A stretch of 64,000 bases of DNA from NCBI GenBank assembly GCA_029204225.1, contig CM055097.1, positions 45,901,038-45,965,037 of the forward strand. Reading direction: 5' to 3'. Positions 1-10,210 of this stretch are shown here, piece after piece; positions within the stretch are counted from its first letter, which is position 1; every line of letters starts with the position of its first letter. Made by a program: the position numbers and the translations under genes. This DNA comes from Diphasiastrum complanatum. Taxonomy: Eukaryota > Streptophyta > Lycopodiopsida > Lycopodiales > Lycopodiaceae. The notes below the pieces were generated by a model that was given only the letters and a program-made list of their open reading frames with translations, searched no databases and was not told the DNA's origin.

Positions 1-1910
1 TATCTGAGGTAAATCCAAAATTAAAAAAATCAAGCCCCTTTTGAATGTTATTTTGTCCGACCATTCTAGCACCTCAATCACACAACAACCAATCCTGCTT
101 CATATGGCTTCCCAATGTCTTGCTTTAGTCTTCATGTCCCTTTAGTGTATATGTGTGACCACCATGAGTGATTTCCTTTGAATCAAAGAACTTTGACTCC
201 CCCTGAATCAAATAATGTAGACATGATAACCTTTGCCTTAACCTTGAGAATTTTGCTTGAAGAACGACTACCTTGGTCTCTTTGAACATCTTCCAAGCTA
301 TCACAAAAGATCTCACCAACATTCATAGCGAAAATTTACTCCTCTTTGATTACAATAACACCACCATGATAACCATAAGTAGGAAATAGATCTACAAATG
401 TCAACATCAAATCTCATACATCAACACCCACTTTAGAAACCTGTACTTCATAAGTAGTCGGCTCCACTTGTGTCGATTCCTTGAATTGAACCGAGTTCAA
501 TTTTCCTGGTACTCTCATAAGTTACCACTTGTGATGAACTTGATGGGTTGAACTACTCCCCCTGGATGTACACTTCATGTTTGCATTCCAACCACTCTCT
601 CCAAATAGAATAGAATATCATCCATGAACCAAACCAAATATGCAAGTAAAAGAACATTGCCAATAGAAAAATAAACGTATAGAATTTTCCCTTACACAAA
701 GGAACTGATACTCCCCTTCAAATACTTTCACACACAAAGTACTTGACATTATCTTTTCCCTACCTCTATCTCACACATAGAGTCAGTTGCCCCAAACAAC
801 TTTCCAACTTAGAAAGCGTTTCATCATGACATCTATTTATTCTAACACTTTGCCATATGCAAAACTACCCAACTGGTGTACGTCTATCTTCAACCATGTC
901 GTTTTTCTTGAGGCTAGACAACAACCTGTATTGTTGATTTTCAACGGCTATAAACAGAATTGATCTCACTTGGTACCACCACATGAACAATCAACTATGG
1001 CTTGGATGGTATCCATGAATTACATGACAACCACAACAAGCAATCACTTCGATTACTCATAAATCTGAAGTGATACTAGTTCAGATAGACAAGAAAGTTT
1101 CTTTAACATAACCAAGTTACTATGACTTGAATAGAAACCAAACCGATACAACATAGAATGTCAACCACACAGCTTGCCACACATGTCACTTGTAACACCG
1201 AACGTAGAATATCGATTTACCTTTATAAACTCATAGTCTATACTTCTCTTGCAACTCCCTCTTAAGAGTTTGCACCTTTGTCGATTCCAATCTCGACAAA
1301 ACTTTCTCCAATCTTAAAACTTCTGAAGTTGACCTTCCTTCGGTATGCGTGTTGGTAGCCGCTTTTTATAGCTTCAGCGGCACCATGATCACTGATTGTC
1401 TTCCCCTACCATCTCTCTCTTGTCTCTTGTTTCACATAGTTTTCCTTTTCCTGTGAGTTTACCCTTCCACTTTCGAACTTCTTCTTGATTCGAATTTTCT
1501 GTCTTTGAATTTTGTCCTTCGACCTTGTTTCGAACTCCTGTCCTTTGAACTTAGCCCTGTTCAAACCTTCTTATCCTTATTTTGACTTGATCTTTGAACT
1601 TTTCAATTTCTGATCTTCAAGCTCTTGATATTTGACCTGTTAGAATTCCCTTGATTTTATGATTCAAGCTTGCTCAATTTCCATAGACCTATGATCAACA
1701 AGCGAGCAATCTTCAATAAACTCAACAAACAATTTGTAGCTGTAATCTGGCTATAAAACAACGATCAGTCTCAGCTCAACCAGTGAACAATTTCCAGTTC
1801 ACACCAGCACCAAGTTTGATGATTTTTCTGCGATCCTAGCTGTCTTCCAGATTTGTGACCTTCAACAGCAACAAACTGATCTGCAAACAACAATTATATT
1901 TGGTCCTGAT
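1..1910 (-). other. Non-coding retroelement-like flank
   Basis: No convincing protein is visible on either strand; the ORFs are short and unrecognised. On the minus strand the stretch has features seen in LTR/UTR DNA. A TATA-like motif (TATAAAAAGC, plus positions 1361-1370) is followed by a GA-rich leader, and purine-rich runs occur near 555-565 and 710-720. It adjoins the truncated LTR of the gypsy element at 1,911. It could be the rest of the copia element that the gypsy interrupted, or a third element. I could not align it to the copia pol and therefore leave it unassigned. Confidence 0.35.
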
Positions 1911-1989
1911 AGGGCCCAAAGCCTGCTTATGCATAAAGTAAAGTAAATGTAAATGGACATGGCGAATGTAATGAGCCGAGTCCATAACT
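1911..1989 (-). repeat. Truncated 3' LTR of the chromovirus (79 bp)
   Basis: These 79 bases match 8158-8236 with one substitution (A for G in the GAATGTRATG stretch). They are the outer end of the LTR, adjacent to the polypurine tract. Homology stops abruptly at 1,911, so about 365 bp of the LTR is missing on the left. Confidence 0.9.
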
Positions 1990-2000
1990 CTCCCCGACAC
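1990..2000 (-). other. Polypurine tract of the chromovirus
   Basis: The minus strand reads GTGTCGGGGAG immediately before the 3' LTR stub. This is the expected place for the plus-strand primer of an LTR retrotransposon. Confidence 0.7.
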
Positions 2001-2029
2001 AAAAATAAGACCCAACTGCCATAAAGGAC

Positions 2030-3540
2030 TGGACCAAGTAACAGCAAGCCCTGGAGGATCAACTGGAACAACTTCGGGTGTAGTAACAACTGGAGCAACA
2101 GCTGATGTAGAGGAATCAACAAGTGCGGCAAGAGCACGAGCCTGATCCGCAAGTGACGGTGTATGATAAAAGACATCAATAGGCTCCCATGTGGCCTCCT
2201 CAACAGGACGACCATCCCACTGGACTAGGAACTGAATCTGCCGGCGGCGTCGACTATGATGCAAACGCACCTGAAGGATAGCAGCAGGTAATAAAGGAAA
2301 GAGATTCGGTGCAGTAGGAAACTCAGCATCATGAGGAGCATCATCCTCAATAGCAGCACGTAATGAACTGACATGGAATATATCACATGCACGTGTGGAA
2401 GCAGGAAGCTGAAGACGATATGTAACTGGACTAAGAACCTGCAATATACAATAAGGCCCATAATAATGTGGTGCAAGCTTCTCAGTAGAAGCATGGCCCT
2501 GAATAAAATGATGACGTGCAAACCGTAGGCGTAGATATACCATATCACCAACATGAAACTCAACATGACGTCGATGACGATCAACTGAAGCCTGATAACG
2601 TTGCTGGACCTGCTGCAAATGGGAACTGGCTTGGAGAATAAGCTCGCGAGCACCTGATAGAAATGAAGACAGTGTCACAGGTGTATCCTCGGGAGGAAGA
2701 GGAATACCAGGTAAAAGAGGTGCATAACCATGAGATAATAAAAATGGTGCAACGCCGGTGCTGGTACTAACAGAGCTGTTATAGCTATACTCTGCCAAAC
2801 AATAAGTGCTGATCCCAATCCTTCCCTGAAGGAGTAACAAAATGGCGCAAATAATCCTCAAGGATCCTGTTAAGGACCTCAGACTGCCCATCAGAAGTAG
2901 AATGATAAGCAGACCCCATAAAAAGCTGTACATCCAATATACGCATAAGCTCTGTCCAGAACAATGATGTATACTTACTATCCCGATCAGAAAGGATAGT
3001 ACGAGGAAACCCATGTAGGCGAAATATCTCTGAAAGGAACAAGCGTGCACACTGCTATGCTGTGATAGTACTGCGGACGGGTATGAAATGTGCCTGTTTC
3101 GAGAACCTATCAACTACCACCATACATGAATCGTGACCACGACGGGTGCGGGGAAGGCCAATGATGAAGTCCATAGAAATATCAGTCCACTGGCGGTGAG
3201 GAATAGGCCAACTCTGAAGCAAACCAGCGGACTTAGCACGGGAGTACTTATTACGTAAGCAGAAAGGACAGGTACGAATAAGTACAACAAGCTCTTTCCT
3301 AAGGGATGGCTAATAGAAATGATCCTTAAGACGAGCATAAGACTTCTGAAAACCAAAATGACCCTCAACTGGGGACGAATGAGCATCCGACAACAACTGA
3401 GAACGGATACCCAAAGAACTAGGAATACAAAGAGAACCATAATGATAAAGACGGTGGTCAACAATGGAATAAGCCTGATGAGGTGAAGACGACATAGGTG
3501 GAGCAGAACTATAAACATCACGAAAATCAGAACATGTAAG
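2030..3540 (-). pseudogene. Gypsy integrase with C-terminal chromodomain
   Basis: On the minus strand, 3310-3495 encodes the zinc-binding N-terminal region (a conserved GHFGFQKSYARL stretch). The catalytic core follows from about 3280 down: it contains WTDISMDFIIGLP, then DRDSKYTSLFW and the glutamate region around SDGQSEVLNRILEDY, so the DDE catalytic set is recognisable. The C-terminal part carries the KLAPHYYGPYCIL motif and ends near 2160-2290 in a chromodomain (FLVQWDGRPVEEATWEP), which in this family guides insertion into heterochromatin. One in-frame stop interrupts the core near 3,053 and a frameshift lies near 2,790, so the ORF is broken. Frame changes mean that the long open frame at 1836-3113 is only partly real. 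Confidence 0.88.
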
Positions 3541-4983
3541 CTAAGCAGATGGAAGATCATCAAACCAGGCAGGGATCGTGGCAACACGGGTATTCAATAA
3601 AGCAGGAAGTCTAGACAATGCGTCAGCAGCAGTGTTAGCACGACCAGGACGATACAAAATAGAAAAATTAAAAGATTGTAAAAACTGCAACCAACGAAAC
3701 TGACGATCACTAAGATCATGCTGGGAGAAGAGATAACGTAAGGACTGATGATCAGTAACGATATTAAAAGGAACACGGTACAGGTAATGGCGCCACTTCT
3801 TAAGAGCATAGATAATGGCACGAAGCTCTTTCTCATGGACAGGATAAAGTTGCTCATAAGAGCGTAAACGACGCGACTCATAAGCAATAATACACTGAGA
3901 CTGACGAAGCAAGGCACCCAAACCAACATTACTAGCATCGGTCTCAACAATAAATTTCTGATCAAACTGTGGTAAACACAGGACAGAGGCCTCCACAACA
4001 GCACGACGAAGAGTGTCAAAGGCGAACTGACAATCAGAAGTCCAAACAAAAGCACTAGACTTCTTCAAAAGGGCATGAAGAGGGGCAGCCACAGTGGCAA
4101 AGTGAGGAACAGGACGACGAAGGTGAGTAGCGAGACCAAGAAACATACGAACATGGTGGACATCTGTGGGAACAGGCCAATCAGCGATTGCCCGAACCTT
4201 ATGAGGGTCCAAACGAATACGACCATCACAAATGAGAAATCCTAAAAACTCAATCTCAACAACAGCAAAGGAACACTTAAGAAGTTTAGCAAACAACTGG
4301 TGATGAACAAGCAATTGAAAAACAGATGAAAGATGTAACACATGCTCATCAAGAGTCTTACTAAAAACAAGAATATCATCAAAATAAACTAAAACACAAC
4401 GACCAAGGAGAGGACGCATGATGTTATTCATCACATTCTGGAACGTAGGTGGACCATTAGTAACACCAAAAGGAAGAACACGAAACTCATACAAACCAAG
4501 ATGGGTACGAAACGCAGTCTTGTGTTCATCCGAAGGATGCATCCTAATCTGGTGATAGCCGGAACGTAAGTCTATCTTAGAGAAAAGATGAGAGGTGCCT
4601 AACTGGTCAAAGAGATCATCCATGTGAGGAATAGGATACTGGTTACGGATGGTCAACTTATTGAGGGCACGATAATCAATGCAGAGGCGTTTGGAACCAT
4701 CTTTCTTATTGACAAGGAGAACAGGGGCACCAAAAGGACTGTGACTAGGAACAATAAGGCCCTGATCTAGTAAAGCAGTAATCTGAAGCTCAACCTCATC
4801 ACGCTCAGACTTAGACATACGGTAAGGAGGCCCGGAGGTAGGAGCAGAACCAGGACGCAAATCAATATGGTGGTTCACATCACGTAATGGTGGTAGCATC
4901 GTAGGTTCTGAAAAGACAAATGCATACTGATGTAATAAGTCAGAGATCACCTGAGGAACAACTGCTGGAGGAGAGGTAGTCAC
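3541..4983 (-). CDS. Gypsy reverse transcriptase-RNase H (480-codon ORF)
   Basis: This long open frame carries the RT domain. VNKKDGSKRLCIDYRALN and the PIPHMDDL stretch lie near residues 90-125, LPFGVTNGPPTFQ follows, and the catalytic box is YFDDILVFS near residue 200. RNase H follows, with the DASNVGLGALL motif near residue 350 and DHQSLRYLF near residue 415. These enzymes copy element RNA into DNA in the cytoplasmic particle. It lies between the protease and integrase parts of the same element and is the best-preserved piece of its polyprotein; the start given is only the first ATG, not a separate gene start. Confidence 0.93.
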   Translation of the reverse strand: MTTSPPAVVPQVISDLLHQYAFVFSEPTMLPPLRDVNHHIDLRPGSAPTSGPPYRMSKSERDEVELQITALLDQGLIVPSHSPFGAPVLLVNKKDGSKRLCIDYRALNKLTIRNQYPIPHMDDLFDQLGTSHLFSKIDLRSGYHQIRMHPSDEHKTAFRTHLGLYEFRVLPFGVTNGPPTFQNVMNNIMRPLLGRCVLVYFDDILVFSKTLDEHVLHLSSVFQLLVHHQLFAKLLKCSFAVVEIEFLGFLICDGRIRLDPHKVRAIADWPVPTDVHHVRMFLGLATHLRRPVPHFATVAAPLHALLKKSSAFVWTSDCQFAFDTLRRAVVEASVLCLPQFDQKFIVETDASNVGLGALLRQSQCIIAYESRRLRSYEQLYPVHEKELRAIIYALKKWRHYLYRVPFNIVTDHQSLRYLFSQHDLSDRQFRWLQFLQSFNFSILYRPGRANTAADALSRLPALLNTRVATIPAWFDDLPSA

Positions 4984-5073
4984 TGGAGAATCTGCTGCAG
5001 CACGCTGAACACATAATAAAGCTGCACAATGAGCCTTAGGTAGGCTGCGGATAAACTGCTTCCCGCTGATCAG

Positions 5074-6739
5074 CTAGAAATCTGCCTGAGAATCAATACC
5101 AGCAAGTGAGTGGGTCACTGCATCATGAACAAATGTCAATGTCTGCTGAGCCAGGTCCAAAGTAACCGCTCCCAATGAAGCAAACCAATCAGCACCAAGG
5201 ATAAGGTCATAGCGCGCCAGAGGAATGATATAAAGATCTGCCTGTCCAGAAAAATCACCAATGCGGTAGGATAATCCCTGAAACATCTGAGAACTAGGAA
5301 ATGAGTGAGAACTGGCAACCTCGACTATGAGAGGCTGTGGAGCAGGAATAGGTGTGTATCCGACTGAGAACATAACTGCTGATCAAGGAATGAGTGCTGC
5401 CGGTATCAACTAAAGCATTATACTCACGACCAGTAATGCGCACACGTAGCCGAATGGAGCGAGGACCGGGGCACCCTGTCCAGGTAGCATAAGCAAGCTG
5501 AGCATGGCAAGTAGCAGGAAGTAAATCAGTAGAAGGCTCAGGAGATAGATCAGGCTCATCAGATATATGAATGTAGATATCGGACTCATCTGGGGTAGTG
5601 CCCTCATGGTAGAAAACAGCAGTAGAAGTAGGCAGGGGCTGGCGGCAATCACGGGCAATGTGGTCAGGACTCTTACAACGAAAGCAAAGACGCTTCTGCT
5701 GAATGTCAGCGAACTCTGCAGACGTGTAACGTCGGACAAAAGCAGGACGAGGAGGCGGAGGGCGAGGAGCGGGAGAAGTAAGAGAAGAGGTCGGGACGAC
5801 AGTGGATGGGGCAGATGGGGCCGGAGATGGTAGAGGTGAAAGAGATGGACGGGGTCGGGAAAAGTGAAAGGGAGCAGGATCAGGGTACTTATGCTGTAAA
5901 GTACTAGCAAGGGACATGGCCTCAACAAGTGTGGGTGGACGGAAAGAAGAGACATCGTATCGTAGAGCACCACGAAGTCCAGCAATGTAGCGAGAAATAA
6001 GCTCGGTGGGCTGAAGATCTATAAAGAGGTAGGAAAGGTCCATAAACTGATCTGTATAGGAAGAAAGATCACCAGTCTGAGTAAGACTACGGAATATATC
6101 ACGCTGGCGGCTCAGCCACTGAGGGTCAATCATAGCATGACGAAGATCATGACGAAAGGTAGGCCATAACTAGAGACCGTCCCGATCAGGGTCAAGTCAG
6201 TAGACCCGCCACCAAGTGGCAGCACGTCCATCTAAATGTAAGGCGGCTAACTGGATCTTCTGAGGATCAGTCTTAGGGTAAATCTGAAAATAAGTATCAA
6301 GCTTTGCAAACCAATTCTCTAACAAGTTCCTGTCAGAGGAACCAGAATAGGTGGCAAGCTGTACCCGATCACGAAAATCTCGAGCAAAATGTGGCTCAGG
6401 AGCTAGATGTCGTGGAAAATGTGACTCAGGAGCTGTAGGACGTGGAAAACCGGGTGGTGGGTTAGGTGGAAAATGAGGCCCACCGCCAAAGGAAGTAGAC
6501 GAGGATGGAAGTCCAAATGGAGACCCAAATGATGAATGAACAGGGGCTTTGCCAGGTCCATGTGGCTGTAAGGAATCAATCTGTGATTGCATAGTGGCAA
6601 AGCCGGTCTGTAGAGTGGTAAAACCGGTCATCATTTGGTCGAAACGACTATTGAGGAGAGTAAGAGAGTCACGCATATCAGCAAACTGTTCATCTAAAGG
6701 TCCGGAATGACTCGCAGGTGTAGTGGGTGAGCTAGCCAT
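5074..6739 (-). pseudogene. Gypsy gag and aspartic protease
   Basis: The gag start codon is at 6739. The first part (to 6197) has a Ser/Thr-rich head, a heptad-like coiled region and a Pro/Gly-rich linker, and ends in a capsid-type stretch (LHLDGRAATWWRVY). Stops near 6,193 and 6,170 cut the frame. It resumes at 6133 with the rest of capsid, a long Pro-rich segment, a CCHC zinc knuckle (CFRCKSPDHIARDC) that binds element RNA, and the protease active site (ALVDTGSTHSLIS). A frameshift near 5,350 moves the rest of the protease into 5074-5373. Gag forms the virus-like particle and protease matures it; neither can be made whole from this copy. Confidence 0.88.
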
Positions 6740-7780
6740 GAGGAAGAAAAAGTAAGCGAGAAAAGAAATGTGCTAAACAATTGGACGAACTGAAGGAGAG
6801 GACATAAGTCATCACAATAGGCACGCCAATGAAAAGACACAATAGAACTCGTGATGTAAGATGAACGGAAAGGACAACTAAGTAAGAAATACCTCGTAAC
6901 CGCAACCGGAAGTGAGCTGAAAAATAGCGGCGATATGTCGAGGTACCGGGCAGCCTCCAAAAAAGATGCTAAGGGCCCGACAACGTGGAGTAAACGGTGG
7001 GTAAAAGTATGGGAAACAATAATGGACTATGGGACTGGAAAGGGAGCAGCCAAGGAAAGGAAGTGATAACAAAAAGGAGGTATGGGCAGCGAGGAAACAA
7101 GGTTGAAAAATCAGAGATCGCCCTTCAAGGGTAAAAAAAAGTTTGCGATAGAGACGGGGAGCAATCCCGATGCGCGATGAAGTTGGGTGGGAGTGGCTTT
7201 CTAAGCATCTAGGCGTGTTTCTATTGTCCGGGGTAGGAATTGTCCGGGGTAGGAATTGTCCGGGGTAGGAACGGTTGCGAACACAGACAGCAGTGTAGGA
7301 GGGTGAGCTGAAATTGAGGCAGATGTAGGGCGCCAGCTATGGTGGAGTGTGGGCATCCAAGAGAGGTAGTAAACGGCAAAAAAAATTGGATCAAAAAGAT
7401 GGGTTGGTAGGGCGCTAGGAGTGGCTAATGGAAGGTGGCGAATTGGGGCAGCAAAAAGCGGAAATTTTCAGCAAAGGAAGGGGCAGTAGGGCGCTGGTCA
7501 GCAAGCATGAGGGCGCCCAATAGGGCAGCAAATAGGAGGCAGTAGGGCGCCCAAAATAGGGGAGGAAAAAGGCTGAAAATGCAGCAGTAGGCAGCCAGCA
7601 AGAGGGCGCTAGAAATGGGCAGCAAGTGGGCGCCTGTCCTCCTCCGATCCGTCGTGAAAATCTGCAAGACAAGTGTGGAGAAATGCTGAAGATCCAGCTG
7701 AAAAATGGTGAAGATCCAAGCTGAAGATGGGCGCCCTCCTGTGAGAGAAAAATCTGCTCAATGGAGATGCTCAGGAAAGT
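6740..7780 (-). other. Chromovirus 5' leader
   Basis: About 1 kb lies between primer site and gag start. The short ORFs in it show no recognised domain. It holds a 16-bp direct repeat (7223-7270, three copies) and several GGGCGCC-containing blocks between 7,490 and 7,740. A leader of this size usually contains packaging signals, but none can be identified by eye. Confidence 0.6.
7223..7270. repeat. 16-bp tandem repeat, three copies
   Basis: The unit ATTGTCCGGGGTAGGA occurs three times without change in the leader of the gypsy element. Confidence 0.95.
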
Positions 7781-7792
7781 GCTCTGATACCA
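7781..7792 (-). other. Primer-binding site, tRNA-Met type
   Basis: The minus strand reads TGGTATCAGAGC, complementary to the 3' end of plant initiator tRNA-Met, directly next to the LTR end at 7,793. Confidence 0.92.
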
Positions 7793-8236
7793 AGTTATGA
7801 ACGTAGCCACGGCTGATCTAGATTTAGCCTATGAAAGCATCACATAAGCAAGACTTAACCCTAGAAAGCAGGAGAGAGAAAGCTTAAAGAGACTAAAGAA
7901 GGAGATCATAAGCCAAGTAACAGATGACAGAATCCCTACTTATAGCCAAGAGGAAGCCCTAAAAGGAAGCTTCCAGTGGCTAGGGCCAAACTGAGAGGGA
8001 AAATAGTGCGCCTTCCAAGAAGGCCCCCACTCTCAGTAATATGACCAAATAACCAATATAGTGAATCATAGGGCCCAAGGCCAATAATATGGTCTAAATG
8101 TCAATAATAGGGCCCAAGGCCAACCATATAGTCTAAATGTCAAATAATGAATAAAAAAGGGCCCAAAGCCTGCTTATGCATAAAGTAAAGTAAATGTAAA
8201 TGGACATGGCGAATGTGATGAGCCGAGTCCATAACT
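7793..8236 (-). repeat. 5' LTR of the chromovirus (444 bp)
   Basis: The LTR is bounded by the primer site on one side and the interrupted copia ORF on the other. Its ends are the inverted repeat AGTTATG/CATAACT rather than TG/CA. Between about 8,070 and 8,165 it contains imperfect tandem units built on GGGCCCAAGGCCAA and a following GTCTAAATGTCA segment. The outermost 79 bp recur at 1911-1989. Confidence 0.85.
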
Positions 8237-9430
8237 CTTCCAACAATCCTTTGACCACAACTTTGTAACCTTTGTTTTTGTCTTTGATGAGACACTTCTG
8301 ATCGTCAAACTCAACTTTCATATTCTGTTTAGCTATAGCAGAAACTGAAAGTAAATTCTTCTTTAAGCCTGGAACATAGAGAACATTCTTAATTTCTCCT
8401 ATATTCCCTGAAGGTAAATGTACTCTCACTGTATATCGTAAGAAGAATTGTCTCCAAGTTTGACATGTGAATTTACACCAGTGTCATCACACTGTGTGAA
8501 CCACTCACGATGTGGTGTCATATGTTGCGTTGCTCCAGAATCAATATACCAACAGTCTACAGAGATCTCTGATGTTGAAGTTGAGAATAACTTGTAGCAT
8601 CCCACAACTTCACTTTTGTCTTCGTCTTCAATGAAGTTGCCTGACTGCTTCTTTTTGTCCTGGATAGCCTTCTTTTTCCTGCACTCAAACGCAAAAAGAC
8701 CATACTTGCCACAAAAATTACAATTGCCATTTCTCTTTGGATTAGATTTGGAACTGTTTCCTTTTTTCGTATTGTCCTTCCCTTCATGCTTCTGATGCTT
8801 TTTGCCTTTCTTACCTTGATTCTTGGAAAAGACTCCCAGTTCCTTGAAGTCTTCCCTAGACATCAAGTTTTGTCTTCGTAATTCCTCTTGAAGTAGCAAA
8901 CCATTGAGCTCGTCAAATGTCGGCGATCTCTCCCTCAAACTTAGTGTCATAACAAAGTTCTGATATTGTAATGGTAAGGTATTCAAAACAATTTGTACTA
9001 GAGTATTATCAAGTACAATTTCCCCTATAGAAGACAACTGATCTCTTAGATCCTTCACCCTGGTAATAAAATCCGTAATGGATTCTTCTGATTCCATTTT
9101 CAAGGTATGAAGCTTATGGTTCAAGAACAACGCTCGAGACTTACTTGCCGTTTCATATGTGTTCTTAAGGATATCCCATTCATCCTTAGGCCCAACTGCA
9201 TTCCTGATCAGAGGAATAACCTTATCCTTCACAGATAAGTTGATGATATGATGCGCACGTTGCACCAATTTCTCAAATGCCCTTCTATCTTGATCATTGA
9301 GACCGTGAGCCATCACCTCTTGTCCCATGACAATTTCCCAATAATCTTTGTCCTGAAGGATATTCTGACGTTTGAACTTCCACAAGCTGTAGTTAGATCC
9401 ATCTAACTTGCTTGATTATGGAAGAACAGA
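8237..9430 (-). pseudogene. Ty1/copia gag-protease, interrupted by the chromovirus
   Basis: The minus strand from about 9,430 encodes a copia gag (DGSNYSLWKFKRQN start region, then the UBN2-type stretch with LNHKLHTLKMESEESI and LPLQYQNFVMTL). A zinc knuckle follows, CNFCGKYGLFAFEC, in which the histidine is replaced by leucine. The protease starts at CWYIDSGATQHMTPHREW. A frameshift near 8,427 moves the frame to VHLPSGNIGEIKNVLYVPGL and the ORF stops exactly at the gypsy LTR end (8,236). A stop lies just upstream of the DGSNYSLW motif, so the natural start is lost. Integrase and RT would lie beyond the inserted element but I could not find them on its left side. Confidence 0.88.
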
Positions 9431-10210
9431 TTCATTCAGACTCCCATCTTTGTACAAAAATGACAGGCTTTTTTACTGAGAATATACTTGCATGCAACAA
9501 TCTATTAATTGTCGCCTTCCTTGGATAGCACCTGTCCAGATACTACCTGCCTCAAAAATACTTGTCTACTGTTCTAGATGGAGCCTGGCTGGTTCTGACC
9601 TGAATCTGATTTGGACTCCCTTAGATATCACATATCTGATTGCTGCCTGTCCCAGATAAACCCTGTCTGGTTCTTACCTGACCTGTCCAGGTTCGGCCTC
9701 ACTCAGATAACACCTATCTGGTTGTTATCTGTTTCAAATCTGATGGCGCCCATCTACTCTTATAGAGGCTGTCCACAATGAAAAGAAAAAGCTATCCTTC
9801 TACAATAGCAATTGAAATGCTAATTATGAAGTTTTAACAATAGAAATCTATGCTAACTTGGTTAAAATAGATTTCTATACTATTCTAGCAAAATTGGTAC
9901 TAACTTAGGTACCTATACTAAAACTAGATAGTACCTATACTAAAAATAGAAGTAGGCCTTCTAGCACGCAGGCTGGCCTCTACAATTAACCATTAATTCT
10001 AACATAGTCTACATCTTTTTTTGGGGTTTTGCAATCTCCGCAATTTTTGCATTGTCTCTGTAGAGTTAGAACAATTGGTCATCACACCGGCAATGGTGCA
10101 TCTATCTTGGGCTTTTGTATCCAATTTGATTGCTTTATTTGTCAGACTTTTCCAAAGATGGACATTTTTGTTTCACATGTTAGTTATTTCGACTACGGTT
10201 TGATGATCAG
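9431..10210 (+). other. Intron sequence upstream of the first visible RRP6L3 exon
   Basis: No coding signal. From 9,520 to 9,760 short words such as CCTGTCCAGAT and CTGTCTGGTT recur irregularly on the plus strand. The last 30 bases lead into an AG acceptor at 10,209-10,210. The short ORFs at 10,021-10,292 run in other frames than the exon. Confidence 0.6.

Larger units (their letters stand above)
1911..8236 (-). mobile_element. Ty3/gypsy chromovirus LTR retrotransposon, 3' LTR truncated
   Basis: Reading right to left on the minus strand the order is 5' LTR (7793-8236), tRNA-Met primer site (7781-7792), a long leader, gag, protease, RT, RNase H, integrase with chromodomain, polypurine tract (1990-2000) and a 79-bp stub of the 3' LTR (1911-1989). 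The domain order and the chromodomain after integrase identify a chromovirus of Ty3/gypsy. The coding region has stops between the gag halves and in the integrase, plus at least two frameshifts, so it is not autonomous now. The stub differs from the matching part of the 5' LTR at only one base, which suggests a fairly recent insertion followed by loss of most of the left LTR. It sits inside a Ty1/copia element in the same orientation. Confidence 0.92.

Noticed and set aside
3114-4055. Long hydrophobic minus ORFs (3,114-3,587 and 3,594-4,055) resembling membrane proteins
   Set aside because: They are out-of-frame readings of the gypsy integrase and RT; Leu/Val richness comes from the codon pattern.
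5410-5985. 191-codon Leu/Pro-rich minus ORF
   Set aside because: It is an alternative frame of the gag Pro-rich linker and zinc knuckle region.
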